A stretch of DNA of 64,000 bases. It comes from Flammulina velutipes (taxonomy: Eukaryota > Basidiomycota > Agaricomycetes > Agaricales > Physalacriaceae). Below the pieces are notes generated by a model. It did no database searches, was not told where the DNA came from, and saw nothing but the letters and a program-made list of their open reading frames with translations. How positions within the stretch are numbered: the first letter of the stretch is position 1; every line of letters begins with the position of its first letter. Location: positions 434,001 to 498,000 of the forward strand of contig CM022376.1 in assembly GCA_011800155.1 (NCBI GenBank), given 5' to 3'. Shown piece after piece: positions 33,630-46,958 of the stretch. A program made the translations under genes and the position numbers.

Positions 33630-36600
33630 CTATCCGGCCCCAAGCTCAGTGTCCGCATCATATGGAGAAGGACGGAGATTTCTACAAACACCCGGGACAA
33701 AACGCCAAATGCGCTTCCAGAGAGATATACCGTTAGGTGGGTGGCATGCTATCTGCGCTACGGCGCAATGCTTCTGGCAATTTTGTGTTTCAATAAAAGC
33801 CCGAGATTAATACACAAACGGAGACTGACATTATGATTGAGAGATGCAAAGAACTCGTCCAGGATAGCGAGCCCGACCATCATTCTTTCCTTGATATATT
33901 CAACCTTCCCTTCGTCGTCCAAATCGTCGTCCACAATATGGAGGTACGGCCAATCTCGAGGGTCCATACACATGTAACGTGCTCGTTGTGTCCAGACAGC
34001 ATGTATCGGGTTGAAACGCGCTAATCTCACAAGATATTCTTTGAGATCCTCCTCCCAGCCAACCTCCCAGAAAGTCGGCCCTCCCAGTGCAATAACCCGG
34101 CAGACGGTGTAAAGGCGCTGGGGGTCTACACAAAGGTCATTCATGCATCGAATAGCGGCCTCTCGGGGTGCATCAACACCTCCGGTTAAGCGATATATGA
34201 ATGTGGCCGCGATGGGATAGAGGTACTGTTGGAAGTAAAAGAGAGAAGTCAGAGTTCGGGTAGGTAGGAAGGGTGAAGAGCAGAAGAGTGTGTAGTAGAC
34301 CGATGTATCTGTGTGCAAGCGAGAGATGTTCTGCAAGGCGCTGGAGGTGAAATATGTGAATGGAAAGGGAACTGTCCTCCTATTCAGTGATAAACAAAAG
34401 TCAGATACTAGCCTCTCGAAGAATTCGGGGTGTACGGTAAGCCAATCAGAAAGGCGGTAATAGGTGTTGATAATCCTGGCGTAATAGTACATTGTTTGAT
34501 TCTCAGAATCGCTCTCACACCAACCATCTTGCATTGTTAAGTTCCGAAGGACGACGTTCTCTGCCCGTTGACATAGGGCGAGAGTATCATTCTCCGAGAG
34601 CCCTTGCACCCACAAAATTCGTGACCAGCTATTGCCCATGACTGAAATAGCGATATCAGATTGACGCGTGCTTTCCGTGGAAAGGATGCGTGATACAGCG
34701 TAGTCATGGATGATGCACAATTTTGTAAGCGGCTCAGAGTCGAAGGCGTCGGTGGGAAGGTCATCTCCCAATCGTGCAACGATAAGATCGACGACGAACT
34801 GGAAGAGTGGGACTGTCCAATGTGTAATCCCCACAGGATCGGAAAATAGTGTGATGTCGGGCATGGTAACTGAAAAATTGACGAGGGCAAGTTCACAGAG
34901 GGATAAGAGGAATACATCGTCCTCGGTACCAGTGAGTTGGGGTACATCCTCAGTGTATGCAAAAGATATGAGACGGACCCAAAGCACAGAAGGAAGACGG
35001 ATGGGCCGTTCATCGAGGTGTTGTCGGATGAGATAGACCAGGAACTGATCACGATTCCATGTTTGCGATTCCAGGTCTACGACAACGTCACTATTGCGGG
35101 TGAGAAGAGCGGCAACAGTCTGAAAGGGGAGCTCAAGCATGGTAGCATCCAGCTTCCAGCGAGCCCAATGCAATGGGTACTGCCTGGGACCACGCATAAG
35201 TCTCTCAGTGCGCCTTTCCTGCCCTGGGATGATTGTGAAGTATCCGTGGCCATCGGGGTCCCAATTGTGATGCTGGATTTCACGCAGCGTCTGCATCAAC
35301 TCTGCCTCGTCAACTTCTTCAAATCTCTCTGACACCGAATGGGAAAGACAGCCCAAGGACTCCAGTATTATCCTCTTCGTCGGTGGATTCGACGTCATAT
35401 GATAAAGCCACAGAACAGCGCTACAGGCGGTGTTCTCTATAACTTCATCGCCAGTGGCAGCGATACGCTCAGCTTCCTTGAGCGTCCTAAAGGCCTCCGT
35501 GCAGGAGGTGCGGGTGACTTTGCGGAATGATGGGAAAAGCTTGTGTACATGGGTTTGCACGGAGGAAGGCAGGGCCCGGATGGGACACTTGAAAACATTC
35601 AGAATGTCTGAGAACGGTGTTCGATAGGGACAGTGCCTGTAGATGAGTGGAAGAATGTTCGAGACGATGTACATTGCGTAGATGATGAGAGTAATGAACC
35701 CGATAACGAAGGCAAGAGCGACACTGAGAGGAATGATAAATATAACGAGGCCAGCTAAAAATAGACCCAGTGCTATATGCAGCATGACGGGGACGGTACC
35801 AATGATGAGGAGGACGTGCCATTTCTGTAAGCCCTCGAATCGATATTGGCGAATGAGGCTGCGATCACGAGCGGTACCGGATATCATCGACATGTACTGG
35901 TATAACCACTGTTTAACCAACACAGTGACGAGCGCTGTGCCTAGACTTAACGCAAGACTGGTAAACCAGAGTGCATTAACCCAAAGATCGAAGCTGGAGG
36001 GTCCGGGATTGGTATCACTAGGGCGAATATCGTCGAGGGGAGAGCCGTTTATCTGTGCGCGCTGAAGGGCGACCATCTCAACCAAAAGAGATGTCGCGAC
36101 GGAGGGAAAGTTGCCGGAAAGTGTTTGGGATGTTTGAACAACGAATGTTGTAAGGACTGCGGAGAAAAGACCAGCCTAGAGAACATTGTCAGAAGATAGA
36201 AGCCATCTAGAGAAAGGTACATACGAAAACCAGATGCATATCGAGACCGTCTCGAGCTTCGGTGACCATGTCGGCATCAAATACCTCGCATTCGTCCAGG
36301 AAGGCTCGCCATACACGAGCATTGGGTCCCATTTCTTCGTTGATGGGATCCTCTGGATATTTCTCCTCGAAATCGAACTTGCCTAATCATGTCGTAATTG
36401 ATAGGTAGAAGTTCGAAACAAAACGACGGACCAACAAATTTGGGTTGATTGGTGGGGATATTCAGACCAAAACGCTTCCTGGCTGGACGACTCGAAGATG
36501 GCGTGCGTGAGCGAGTGCTACTGGGGCGAGCAGGGGAGCTCGAGTGTTGGCGCCTCTGTGAGTGATGGCCCGTATCCGTTGTTTGTTGTGCAGCATTACG

Positions 36601-36693
36601 ATACGGCGATGATTTGGAAGAACGGGAGGAGATATTGCTAGCGGAGCGAGATCGAGATTGTTGAGTGCGCTGGTGCCTGGGGGAAGAAGGCAT
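33630..36693 (-). CDS. DUF6535-type membrane protein A, four exons
   Basis: Exons (minus) 36693-36432, 36382-36225, 36175-33830 and 33752-33630 keep phase: 962 aa. The head is Ser/Arg-rich (SRSRSASNISSRSS) and ends KRFGLNIPTNQPKFVG. Exon 2 carries the family signature (KFDFEEKYPEDP, MGPNARVWRAFLDECEVFDADMV). Membrane segments follow: AGLFSAVLTTFV, WVNALWFTSLALSLGTALVTV, WHVLLIIGTVPVMLHIALGL with FLAGLVIFII, and FVIGFITLIIYAMYIVSNIL. A long soluble part of about 600 aa ends in ERMMVGLAILDEFFASLNHN. The function of DUF6535 proteins is unknown; an integral-membrane place is inferred. Compared with C and D the last exon stops early: a TAG at 33632-33630 right after DTELGAG, leaving 40 codons instead of 124-149. 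The first donor is GTCCGT, unlike GTCAGT in the others. Confidence 0.85.
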
Positions 36694-39599
36694 TCGTGAA
36701 TATGTGAAGTGTGATGTATCTAGGTAGTGAGAGGGAGAAAGTGCTGTGGTGCTGGTGCATTGCAGTTGAGGATATGCTGTGATGGTTAAGCCCCTCGTAT
36801 TCAACAACGTGGTCCTCGGCTACAGCAACGTTCAAACGTGCAAATCTGAAACACAAGCCGGTGAACGTAATTCAAGTAAGTAGAGCTGAACACAAAACTG
36901 AAGGAAACCTCACTAGTTACGTGTACGCATGCATGACTTGCGAGTCGTCTTCAACACGCGATATCGACACGCCGCTGCTTACTCCAGGTATTAGGCGACA
37001 TTCTGGGTACGACCAAGTAGCATAGCATCACTAGGGCGAACAATACTTTATTGCTGACTATGAATAACACAAATGGCTGTCATAAACATTAGGAAAGATG
37101 ATGAAGGATGTGAGTTGGACGCTCACCTCTATAACACAGGTGTTGTATACAATTTCCGTAGTTAGTGGGGATGGTTCTGCATTTGCTTCGTCTACATTAG
37201 CTGCCCTCAGAGCGCATGAGGCCTGTTGTGGATGAAGCGAACCACATGAAGGAGGGAGATAATAATGTCGTCCTTACCGCGCCCGGAGTCAACATACTAG
37301 AGTGTCGCGGACCACCAATCCCGAGCAACATCGTGGGATTTTTGCGTGGCTTGCGGAATGCAGGCCTATCCCGCGCGACTGGGGTAGACTATCAGTTGCG
37401 ATCGAAAGAGTATGCAATGTGAGAATGCCCTTACATGCTTTTCTTGTTGCAGCTCTGGCAAATCTTCGAGGAGTCGCAGGCAATCTTGCTGGTAGTGTCA
37501 ATGTGGACTTGACTGAAAATGTATATGGTCGGAAGGGATGGCGCATTGACAGAAGACGCGACTGGCACAAGAGGATGCGGATGGTGGGCTGTCAACGACT
37601 GCTAGATCATCGTTGGAAGAATCTTGTAGATGAATCTCTGACGCATTCCAAGACGGATGGTCAATAGTTATGGTCGGCGTCGCCATCCAATATTGGGGGA
37701 GTATCGATGATTACCGCCTGCCTATGGAAAACGAAGAGGTTTAGTCATGCAGCAAACAGAATGGCGCACATACCTCTTGGTTACTCTGATATTCTATTCG
37801 TTCTTCTTCTCAAAAGTGTGATGCAGCGTAGCAGGAGAAAGAGACAAGCTCGCGGTGACATGTCTCGGGGAGACTCCTTGCTATGAATTTGCAGGCTGAC
37901 GCGGGAGAAATGGGTCTATCCGTCGTCCAAAGGCTGTACAGAGTCGTTTGCCGTTGTAGTCGCCGTCGCCATCGTTGTAGGGATGGTTGGTGAAGATAAT
38001 GGTGGTAGTCGGAAACAGAGAGCCAATCAACCCTTGTCTTCTTGCGATCATCTTCATTTTCCCCGGCCGTTGACTCTTTTTCGTGAACATATGCTCTTCA
38101 ACAATGTTACTTATATTACACTCTGTTTCCGACCACCATTATCATTGGCCTGACTATATGTGCTACAATTCATCTGTTTGCTTCATCTGTTTGACGCTCG
38201 GAATGGCCAGTACGGATCACTCACGCTACGATACACTCAGAACTTTCCACATCTTTCAACTCCTCTTCGAAGAGTATTGCGTCCACCATCGAGCAAGATA
38301 TTTGCTGCCCACGTACCCCACCGGCCCAAGTACTGCAGAAACCAGCATTCATGGATACGACCGCCCACCAGGCATTGCCAATGTTCTCCCGTCATCCTTT
38401 GCTCTCGACGCGTCCACACACTGAAATGGTAGGCCGGCGCCGCGTCAGACTACTTTCACCTGTTAATTGTACGTTTCTTTACACGCTATGATTGTTTGAC
38501 GGCTTACCAGAGTATTGAAGGCCGACCAAACAGACGTTGTATCGCACGCGGACCATTCACTTCTCTATCTTTAGCAAGCCCTGGGATGACGATCACGACA
38601 GTCAGAGCCCACGCAGCTCGCTCTTTTTGAACTCAAAGAACACAAGTCCGCGTGAAGCGCCTCTCCGTCACTCAGTTTCACTACGTATCCGGTATGGAAT
38701 CTCGTCGAATGTCGCGACTTGTGCTCACCACATGTCTCGCAGGTCCAGTACAACGAAAACACAGGCCAGGGAATAAAGGGAAGAATATTGACCTTGTCAA
38801 TGAATCCCTATCACACTCGCTCTTGATTCACCTACCACTACTAGTCATAAGTTCTCGTTCCAAATGTGCAGGCAAGCGCTGAACGATCCCTTAGCTATCA
38901 TTGTGCTTCCTGGGATGACTGAACTTTGATTCGCTCACCGCGCAATGAGCGAGGGGAGGCTCGGAACATTATGGACAAAGTGTTGTCCGCGCTATCAAGA
39001 CGTATCACATGGAGTTGTTATCGACACTCTACAAGGCCTGAGGCGTAGTCTCTTTTTTTGCGAACCGCATCCGCAGCACAGCGAGAACCTGACTTCCATG
39101 GTCGAATGACCACCTTACGTCCCGCAATATCAGTCTCAAAAAGACAGTGACACACTGGTTGACATTGAGGGCCAATCGCAAATTGACCCCACTCTGGCAT
39201 GGTGAAGCCGCCAGCTTGGCCCATTCTATATCATTGTGGAGATGCAAAGTTATGTGGTAGGAGAGACTTGCCACAGCTAGTGTGTCCTCCTTCTGCCGGG
39301 ATTGCGATGGACCTTCTCGTTGTGTTGAATGTGGGGTTTCTATCTTCATGCTTCGCCCATTAGGAATGAAGGATGATGAAATGGTTGGCTGGGGTCTGGA
39401 ATATACTTCATTTTCTGAGGCCGTTGGGTTGCATGGATATGGACGTGATTTACCTACTTTTGCCGGAACTTTCGAGGCTAGATACAGTAAGCAGTAGGCG
39501 CATAGGTACTATGGTAGTAGTGGCTGTATGTATTTGTGGAATCTAATAAATACTATGTAAAGAGTTCCAGATTCTGAATACACTACTGGTGGTAAGACG
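36694..39599. other. Intergenic region between DUF6535 genes A and B
   Basis: About 2.9 kb without a confident gene. Frames at 37216-37667, 38083-38424 and 39282-39497 (plus) have no motif. Parts resemble 46.5-46.7 kb (a stretch reading MYRTRT at 38537 and 46550; GAGGCCGTTGG near 39418 and GAGCCGTTGG near 46665), so both gaps probably descend from one duplicated unit. The hairpin repeat at 37995-38143 lies here. Confidence 0.4.
37995..38143. repeat. Dispersed hairpin repeat, long-loop copy
   Basis: GATAATGGTGGTAGTCGGAA with its extension AACAGAG (37995-38020) pairs with CTCTGTTTCCGACCACCATT (38121 on), loop about 100 bp. The same GGTGGTCGGAA / CCGACCACC core occurs in the other copies. Confidence 0.7.
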
Positions 39600-42500
39600 T
39601 CAAACGATATCCGTAGACAGATCGAGCGGATTTGAGGGGACGGAATTAGATGCTCCCGTCTCTTGAACGATACCATCAACATCTGGGATCGTGCTGTGGC
39701 GCGCGCGAGAAGAGTCATCGGACACTTCTTCGGATGGCTGGAGTCTCGTCAGAGGGACAGCCTGAGAAGAAGGGTCCGAGAAGCGCTCGGCCGGAGCACT
39801 CAAGATGTTCGAACGACTCGACGATGGGTGAACGGTCGTTTGAGTATGAACTTCTGTATGACTAGATTCGCCAAGTTCGACCTTTGCCGGCCTCGTTTGT
39901 GAGGCAATGGAAGTCCTACTCTCCGGGGACGGAACGGTGAGGGTGGTCTGTTGAGGGAGGGAGGTATGTGATGCAGCAGTAGCAATGTGGCGTGAGTGAT
40001 CAACCCTGTCGGATGGTCGAAGACCAAGCTCCACGTCTGAGGCCGGAGGATGGAAGATTCTACCAATGCTCTGGACGAAGCATCGAATGCGCTCCCAGGT
40101 AGAAACGGGATGGAGAGGTGCAGAAGAAGAGGACTGTTGAGATTTAATTTCGTCAACACAAATCCGGGGCGAAGATTGACAGAAAAACCAACCTGATTGA
40201 AGGATGCGAAGAACTCGTCTAATATCGCGAGTCCGACCTTCATTCTTTCCTTGATCTCTGCAAGCGTCACTTCATCATCCAAATCTTCGTCTGTTGAACG
40301 AAGGTATGGCCAATCTCGAGGGTCCATGCTCATGTAGTGCGCACGCTGCGTCCAGACGGCATGAGTAGGATCAAAACGCACCAATTCCAGAAGATGTTGT
40401 TTGAGATGCTCCTCCCCGCCCTCCCGCAACTCTGGATAGAAGAGCCAGTCATCCCCCAATGCAATGACTCGACAGACCGTGTAAAGCCGTTGCGGGTCTG
40501 CAGAAAGCTTGTCCATGCATTGAAGGGCATCCGCTCGAGGTAGGGCATCATCTCCAGTAAAGTGAGATGTTAACGCGGCCACTACGGGATACAGGTACCC
40601 CCGAGAGGAAGAAAGAGAAATCAGAGTCCGACTCGTCGTGAAGATAGGTGATCTAAGCAAGAGGGTCCAGTAGACCGATGCATTTGTGCTACGCTGGCGG
40701 AAGAGTTTCTGCAAGGTGCTGGACACATAATATGTAAAGGATGATGTAGTTGTCAATGATGAGCAGAAGTCAGAAACTAGCTTCTGGGAGAATTCGGGGC
40801 TGGAGACATGCGAATCACAGAAGGAATAGTAGGCATTAAGAATGTTCGCATAACAGGACAGTAGGTTGTTATTCGGGCTGTCACACCAGCCATCTTCCAA
40901 TGTTAGCTTCTGGAGGACTACATTTTCCGCCCGTACACACAAGGCATGGGTGTCGTTCTTTGAGAGCATATTCATCCGGAAAGATTCTCTCCAGACCCCG
41001 GCCATAACAGAAAAGGCGGCATCAGAACTTCCCACTGAGGGAAGGTGTGATACGGCGTAGTTGTGAATGATGAACAACTTTGTGAGCGCCTCGGATTCGA
41101 AGGTGTCTGTGGGACAGACATTTCCCAACCGTGCAGCTATAAGATCGACGACGAACTGGAATAGAGGCGCTGCATTATCTGTAATCTCCACAGGCCCAGA
41201 AAATGGACTGATTCTTGGCGCAGTTGGAGAAAAGTTCTCAAGGGCAAGGTTGCAGAGGGATAGAAGGAGTGTATCATCCTCGATATCGGTGAGTTGAAGT
41301 ACAGCGTCGGTATTCGTGGGAGATAAGAGGCGGACCCAGAGTACATATGGAAGAAGGATGGGCTGTCCAGCGAGGTGTTGTCGGATAAGATACACCAGGA
41401 ACTGATCACAGTTCCATGTTTGTGCTTCCTTTTTTACGACGTTGTCACGATCGCAGGCGAGAAGAGCGGCCACCGTCTGAAATGGGAGCTCAAAGGCATT
41501 TGGATCCAGCTGCCAGCTGCCCCTGGACAGAGAGTACCGCATTGCACCACGTAGAAGCCTCTCAATACGCTTTTCTTGCCCCGGGACGATGTTGATGCCC
41601 TCCGCATTATACTCGATCATATCAAATATCGTGTACGGCGACGGTTCAGACATGTTTTCAATCCTCTTAGACATAGCATGAAGGACTCCTGTATGATCCT
41701 CTTTGTTGGTGGATTCGACGTCATCTGATACAGCCACGAAACAGCGCTGCAAGCAACATCCTCTGCGACATCATCGCCGGTGGAAGCAATGCGTTCAGCT
41801 TCTTTGAGCGTCCTGAATGCCTCCTGGGGAGACATGCTCGCGACTTCACCAAAGGATGGAAAAATTTTGTGTAGTTGTGCTCGCACCAAGGAAGGTAAAG
41901 TTCGGATGGGATATATGAGTACGTTCAGGATATCTGAGAACGGTGTTCGGTAAGGACAATGCGTGTAGACGAGTGGAAGGATATTCGACACTATGTATGT
42001 CACGTAGATGATGAGGGTGATGAATCCGATGATAAACGCGAGGGGTAGATTGAGAGGGATGATGAATACGACGAGGCCCGCGAGAAATAGGCCTAGCGCA
42101 ACGTGGAGGACGATGGGGAGAGTTCCGATGATGACGAGGACGTGCCATTTCTGCAGGCCCTCAAAGCGGTAGTGGCGAATGAGGCTGCGATCACGAGCTG
42201 TACCGGATATCATCGACATGTACTGGTAGAGCCACTGTTTTACTAGCACTGTGGTCAGTGCTGTACCGAGGCTAAGTGCGAGACTGGTAAACCAGAGCGC
42301 ATTGACCCAAATGTCGAAGCCTGACGGTCCGGAGGTCGTGTCGCTAACTGGAATGGTATCGATGGGGGATCCATTAATCTGTGCACGTTGCAGAGCGGCG
42401 ATCTCGATTAGGAGAGACACCGAGACGGAAGGGAAATTGGTGGAAAGGGCCTGAGACGTTTGGGCCACGAAGGTTGTGAGGACCGCGGAGAAAAGACCAG

Positions 42501-43009
42501 CCTAGAGATGATGTGAGAATATTTACAGACATCGGACGAAAGGACGTACGAAAACCAAGTGTAAGTCGAGGCCATCTCGGGCCTCGGTGACCATATCGGC
42601 ATCGAACACCTCACACTCATCGAGAAATGCTCGCCATACACGAGCGTTGGGTCCCATTTCTTCGTTGATGGGGTCATCTGGGTATTTTTCCTCAAAGTCA
42701 AACTTTCCTGGGTGCGTCGTCAGCCAAAGCAAGGGATGCGAAATGATAAGACTGACCGATAAATCTAGGTTGATTGGTTGGGACATTCAAGCCAAAACGC
42801 TTCCTGGGAACTGGACCAATCGGAGACGGGCTGGGTGAACGGGGGCGAGCAGGTGAGCTCGAACGTTGGCGCCTTGGCGAACGATGACCGGTATCGGATC
42901 TCTGCTGTGCTGCATCGCGATATGGTGATGATGAAGAACGAAACGAAACGTTGCTGGCAGAACGAGATCGAGAATAACGAAACCCCCGGAGTCTAGGCGG
43001 AGACGACAT
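39600..43009 (-). pseudogene. DUF6535-type membrane protein B with frameshift
   Basis: The four-exon plan is intact: 43009-42757, 42707-42550 (158 nt), 42501-40193, 40133-39600. The head, the signature KFDFEEKYPDDP/MGPNARVWRAFLDECEVFD and the membrane segments are as in C. At about 41680-41685 the sequence lacks 13 bp present in C, D and A (the bases encoding LGCLS after RIIQES), so the frame runs into QESFMLCLRGLK and stops at 41617; the family frame resumes in the overlapping reading frame (LHAMSKRIENMSEPSP) and stays open to the end. The last exon encodes a Ser/Thr-rich tail (178 codons). Unless the break is bridged by splicing, only a short N-terminal membrane protein would be made. Confidence 0.85.
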
Positions 43010-43204
43010 GGAGGCAGATGTGGTGGTGGTGGTAGGAGACAAAGAGCTGTGATGCTGGGAAGGCGCTTGGACGGAACATTCATTCTGTCAGCAATATCAA
43101 TCAGATACAGCTATTCATAGGCTGTGCCAGATTCGGTAAGCGCCCAACAGAATTGACGCCCTGGGAAACTCCAGACAATGAAGAAGAAACTGATATTGAT
43201 TGCG

Positions 43205-43212
43205 TATATAAA
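43205..43212 (-). promoter_or_regulatory. TATA box of DUF6535 gene B
   Basis: On the minus strand GCTGTGCTTTTATATACGC; the same AGCTGTGCTTTTRTATA block stands before genes C and D. Confidence 0.6.
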
Positions 43213-43399
43213 AGCACAGCTAGAAGACAAGGTAAGCACGTGTCCGATGGAAACACTGAGTGCCGCTTACCAAACTAGTAAGAATGTACGCCTACAGATC
43301 CTCTTCTTTTCATATCTGATGAGTCCGTATTCTATTCTTTCTGTAATCTTCGAGCCTGATTGAATACGTTCGGATAACGACGTGGACGACTCGGATCCA

Positions 43400-44850
43400 A
43401 GGGCAGCAGAGACGCGTTCAATTGTCCCCAACCCTTCGCGAACGCGCTGCTGGCCGTTGTCATTGGCAGCTCTTGGTTCTCTAGTGCCGAGGACACTTCT
43501 CTGATTCGGGAGTTGAATTAAGCTGGAAAAATGGAGCGCGCAACGCCCCAAGACGGCTTGCTAAACGCGCATCGGATGGGAGACGGCTTGTTTCCACATT
43601 CTGTACTAGGGAGGTGGACAACCTTGGAGCTCGAGTTTTGGAGATCATCTGGAGGATGGACGTCAGCGACGAACACTGGATGAAATATGAGAACGTACAC
43701 GTCAAGGCTGGTGTCGAGCTCGTCAAGAACAGGGCTTCCATTCTCTCTGTGGGACGAAGTCCATTGCTTGACATTCAGGCCGAGTAGAGGGTGAGAGCGG
43801 GGCTCCGGGGGCCAGGCGGAGGCTTGGGGCGTTTCGCACGATGAGAGGCGGTCGACAGGGTGTCGTTAATCTGCTCGCTGTCGCGCTATCTCTTTTGGCA
43901 GCGAGAAAGTTGGTGGGGAGCGCCTGAGATATTTTCGCCAGGACGGCAGACTACGCCGGTTGTCAGTAGAATTAGGGAGTTCAGACGAATATACGCACAA
44001 GAATAGAGTCCAGTCCGTATCATTGTCGCATCCAGCGTCATTTCCTCGTACATTCATACGCACGAGAGGTGTTTTATAGTGATGCGCGCGTCCTGGAGAA
44101 CAGCTTGGAGTATCCGAGCAAGGTGAGGTCATCCTAGTGCTCAATGCCGATTCGACTGGAGGCTGCGCGTCGCGGTAAGCTTAACGAACGACAGACAACA
44201 CATGAAATGCAGCAGTACCTGGTACGACAGAAGATACAACAAGCCAGACAATTTGAACGCATATAGTCGAGGATAAAGCATGCACCATTGAATAACTCTC
44301 GTGTTTGGCGGCAGGCGGCTCTTAGTTCTCGTCCTCTAGTACCGAAGACGCGTCCAAACGGAAGCATAGGGTACCGGGACACTTCCTGATTTGAGATTCG
44401 AATTATGTTGGAAGAGTGGAGCGTGCAGTACCAAGACGACTCGCTGAACGTGCATCGCATGGGATATTGCTTGTTTCCATATTTTGCGTGGGGATGGGCA
44501 GCCTTGAAGCTTGCCGTCAGCGACGAACACTCGATGGAAGATGAGAACATACAAAACTGATCCAAAAACCTGTCGGTTCACTGACGCAGTTGACGGCGTG
44601 TCGTTAATCTGCTCGCACTGCATTGACCACCTAGAGACGGCGCGTAGGAGCGCCTGGGAGGTCGCTGGAACGACAGACTACAAGGATTGTCAGTAGAAGG
44701 AGGGAGTTTAGACAAATGTACGCACCAGAACAAAGACCATCGTCGTGTCGCGTACATTTTACGCCATTTCCTTGTGAAGTACCCGTAGGAATGTGCGCGC
44801 GAGCGTCACACGTCCTAGGGTCAGTAGGGAGTGATTTACTGCATTGAGGT
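43400..44850 (-). pseudogene. Two tandem degraded copies of a DUF6535-like 5' region
   Basis: Segments about 43480-44080 and 44330-44800 are diverged copies of one another (shared GTTGTCAGTAGAA / ATTGTCAGTAGAA, GAGCGCCTG, GAACACTGGATG / GAACACTCGATG). On the minus strand a splice acceptor is followed by SAVLAKISQALPTNF in one and SVVPATSQALL in the other, recalling FSAVLTTFVAQTSQALSTNF at the start of exon 3 in the intact genes. The resemblance is limited, so this is a tentative relic call. Confidence 0.4.
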
Positions 44851-45010
44851 CGTCCTAGTCCTCGAAGCGGATTTGAAAAGAGGCTGCGCGCATTGCGGTA
44901 AGCTTAACGAAGGACAAGTAGTGTATGATATCTACCAGCACGCTGCTAGCCAAGTGCACGCCAGAAGATACAATCAGCCAGACAATTTGAACGCATAGCG
45001 TCGAGGATCA

Positions 45011-45064
45011 TGGTGGTCGGAAGGATGGATGCGGGTGATCGCTCGGCTCTGTTCCCGACCACCA
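45011..45064. repeat. Dispersed hairpin repeat, copy 3
   Basis: TGGTGGTCGGAAGG pairs with CCCGACCACCA, following GCGTCGAGGATCA, as in the copies at 51030 and 60581. Confidence 0.65.
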
Positions 45065-46707
45065 CGACCAAATTGCAACGACTGCAACAACGACATAGGC
45101 GCCTTCATGCCATCCACGACCTCGACAACGACCCGGGCTCTTGTTTTTGGGAACTGCAAAGGGTGCGTCTAACGTTCTCCCCAGCGGAGTTTGCTGCTCA
45201 TCGTCGCGCGCATCTAGGCAAGCGATTACTTACTGCCATCGTCCACCCTGGCCATTCCACATTATTTTCGCTGTAACTACCTGTCTGCAATCCAGTGTTC
45301 TATGCAGCCTCAATACATCGGATTTTTGTCGCATTCACGTCCAAGCTGCTCCGGAAGCCTTCACCATCTTGAGGGTCTCCTCTTAGCCTGAAGGTGCGCG
45401 TTCTGCCTCTATTCGAAACCTCCCGCGTCTTCTAACCTTCTTGAAGATTATTGTGTTTTTTTTGCCAGTCTGCCATCTCGTGGAGCTGGATTGGTGCTGT
45501 ATAGCATTACGTCCTAGTTTTGGTTCGCCTTTGACCGCGATGGACGGAATTCTCGCTAACGTTGGGGAGACAGATCCTTACTGAGAGGTTACTGCCACCT
45601 GCACTCCACCAGGCTGAGTTCCATATAACTTACGACATCTCGCTTGGAGCCTGCGCACGGTCACCCGATGCTGGGACAGGCTTTGACGCGTCCACCATGG
45701 CACAAAGATCTTGGAATGGCTGGAACGCCAGAGGAGGGAGACGCGTCAGAACAATATTACCTACTCTTTGTATGTGTCTTTCCGTGGCAAGCTCGTTGTT
45801 CAATGGCTTACGAGAGGTGTTAGAGGGAGGGCAAATTAACGCTTCGTAGCCTGTCACCCTTCTATCGAGTTCCTCAAACAGAGGAACATGAGGTTAGCAT
45901 GACCTTCTTTAGCTTTTTAGTACCGCAAACTAATGTTTTAGCAGCGTTGGGGTTCATGATTCTGGCAATTACTTGTCAGTCACGCGTCCACAGACATTTA
46001 TTCACTTGTCCTCGAACGAAAACTCGAGGTATGCAAGTAAAGTTCGTCGAGTCGTGCTGACGTTTCCCAGACGAGAACCACAGCTTGCACGACATCGGCG
46101 TATAAGTCATAGAATCGAAACAGTGGAAGAATCTTGAGCTTGCCCTCTTGTCGTTGTCATGTTTTAGGTCTAAATGCGCCAACCAGCGCTGATTCATTCG
46201 CCGTCGTCATTCTCAGACACGAAAATACTGTCAAGCCTGGTTAGTCGCGCTCTCCCTCGAAGGCGATGTCCTCCGCGTCTCCTTTGCCCACCGCGCAGTT
46301 GGGGTTCGAGCTGTTCAATGGAGAGTGCGATCATGGCATGGAACAGCTGACGGTTGTCGAGCTGTGCAACCTGGAATCGACGGAAAGACGAAGCCTATGC
46401 TAGGACACACATGTCCCGTCAACCTGGCAACTTCGGTCGTCCACCTCCCGTCACGCGATATCAGATCGCTAAAGGGTGTTATTCGGCCGGACAGACTGGA
46501 CTCTGGGGGGGATGAGTATGATTGGATTCCAGGATAGGCGAGAGGCCTGGATGTATCGAACGCGGACCTTTACATTGTTTGGGAGCGACGAGAGTGGAAT
46601 GGTCATAATGGGTGTTCAGTATTTGCACGTAGGCTGGTGCGGGATTTATTTTCTCGACTTACTGGAGCCGTTGGTTCGGTACTTCCTATTCATTGACACT
46701 AGACAGA

Positions 46708-46731
46708 GTGGTAGGTAGGTAGGTAGATAGC
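46708..46731. repeat. GTAG/GTAGGTAG microsatellite
   Basis: GTGGTAGGTAGGTAGGTAGA: about five tetranucleotide units, imperfect at the end. Confidence 0.8.
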
Positions 46732-46958
46732 TGTGTATATCTCTGTTTAATAAGTATCTGCTAGTTCTGAAAACTGCACTGGACATCTAAATATACATAG
46801 GGTGCTCAAGAGGGTTCAAGGACTCTTACTGGGATGCCATGGCGCCGTCGACACCTAGATTCGTGATGTGGCGCGAATGAAGAAATACATCAGATACTTC
46901 TTCAGATGGCTGATGTGTATAGGTCCGCGCCGCGTAATTGATGATGATGATGATGCCA

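Larger units (their letters stand above)
44851..46958. other. Intergenic region between relics and gene C
   Basis: No confident gene. It contains a hairpin repeat (45011-45064), a GTAG microsatellite near 46708-46731 and a GAT/TGA microsatellite near 46938-46955. Frames at 46325-46718 have no domain and resemble 38.5-39.5 kb. Confidence 0.4.
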
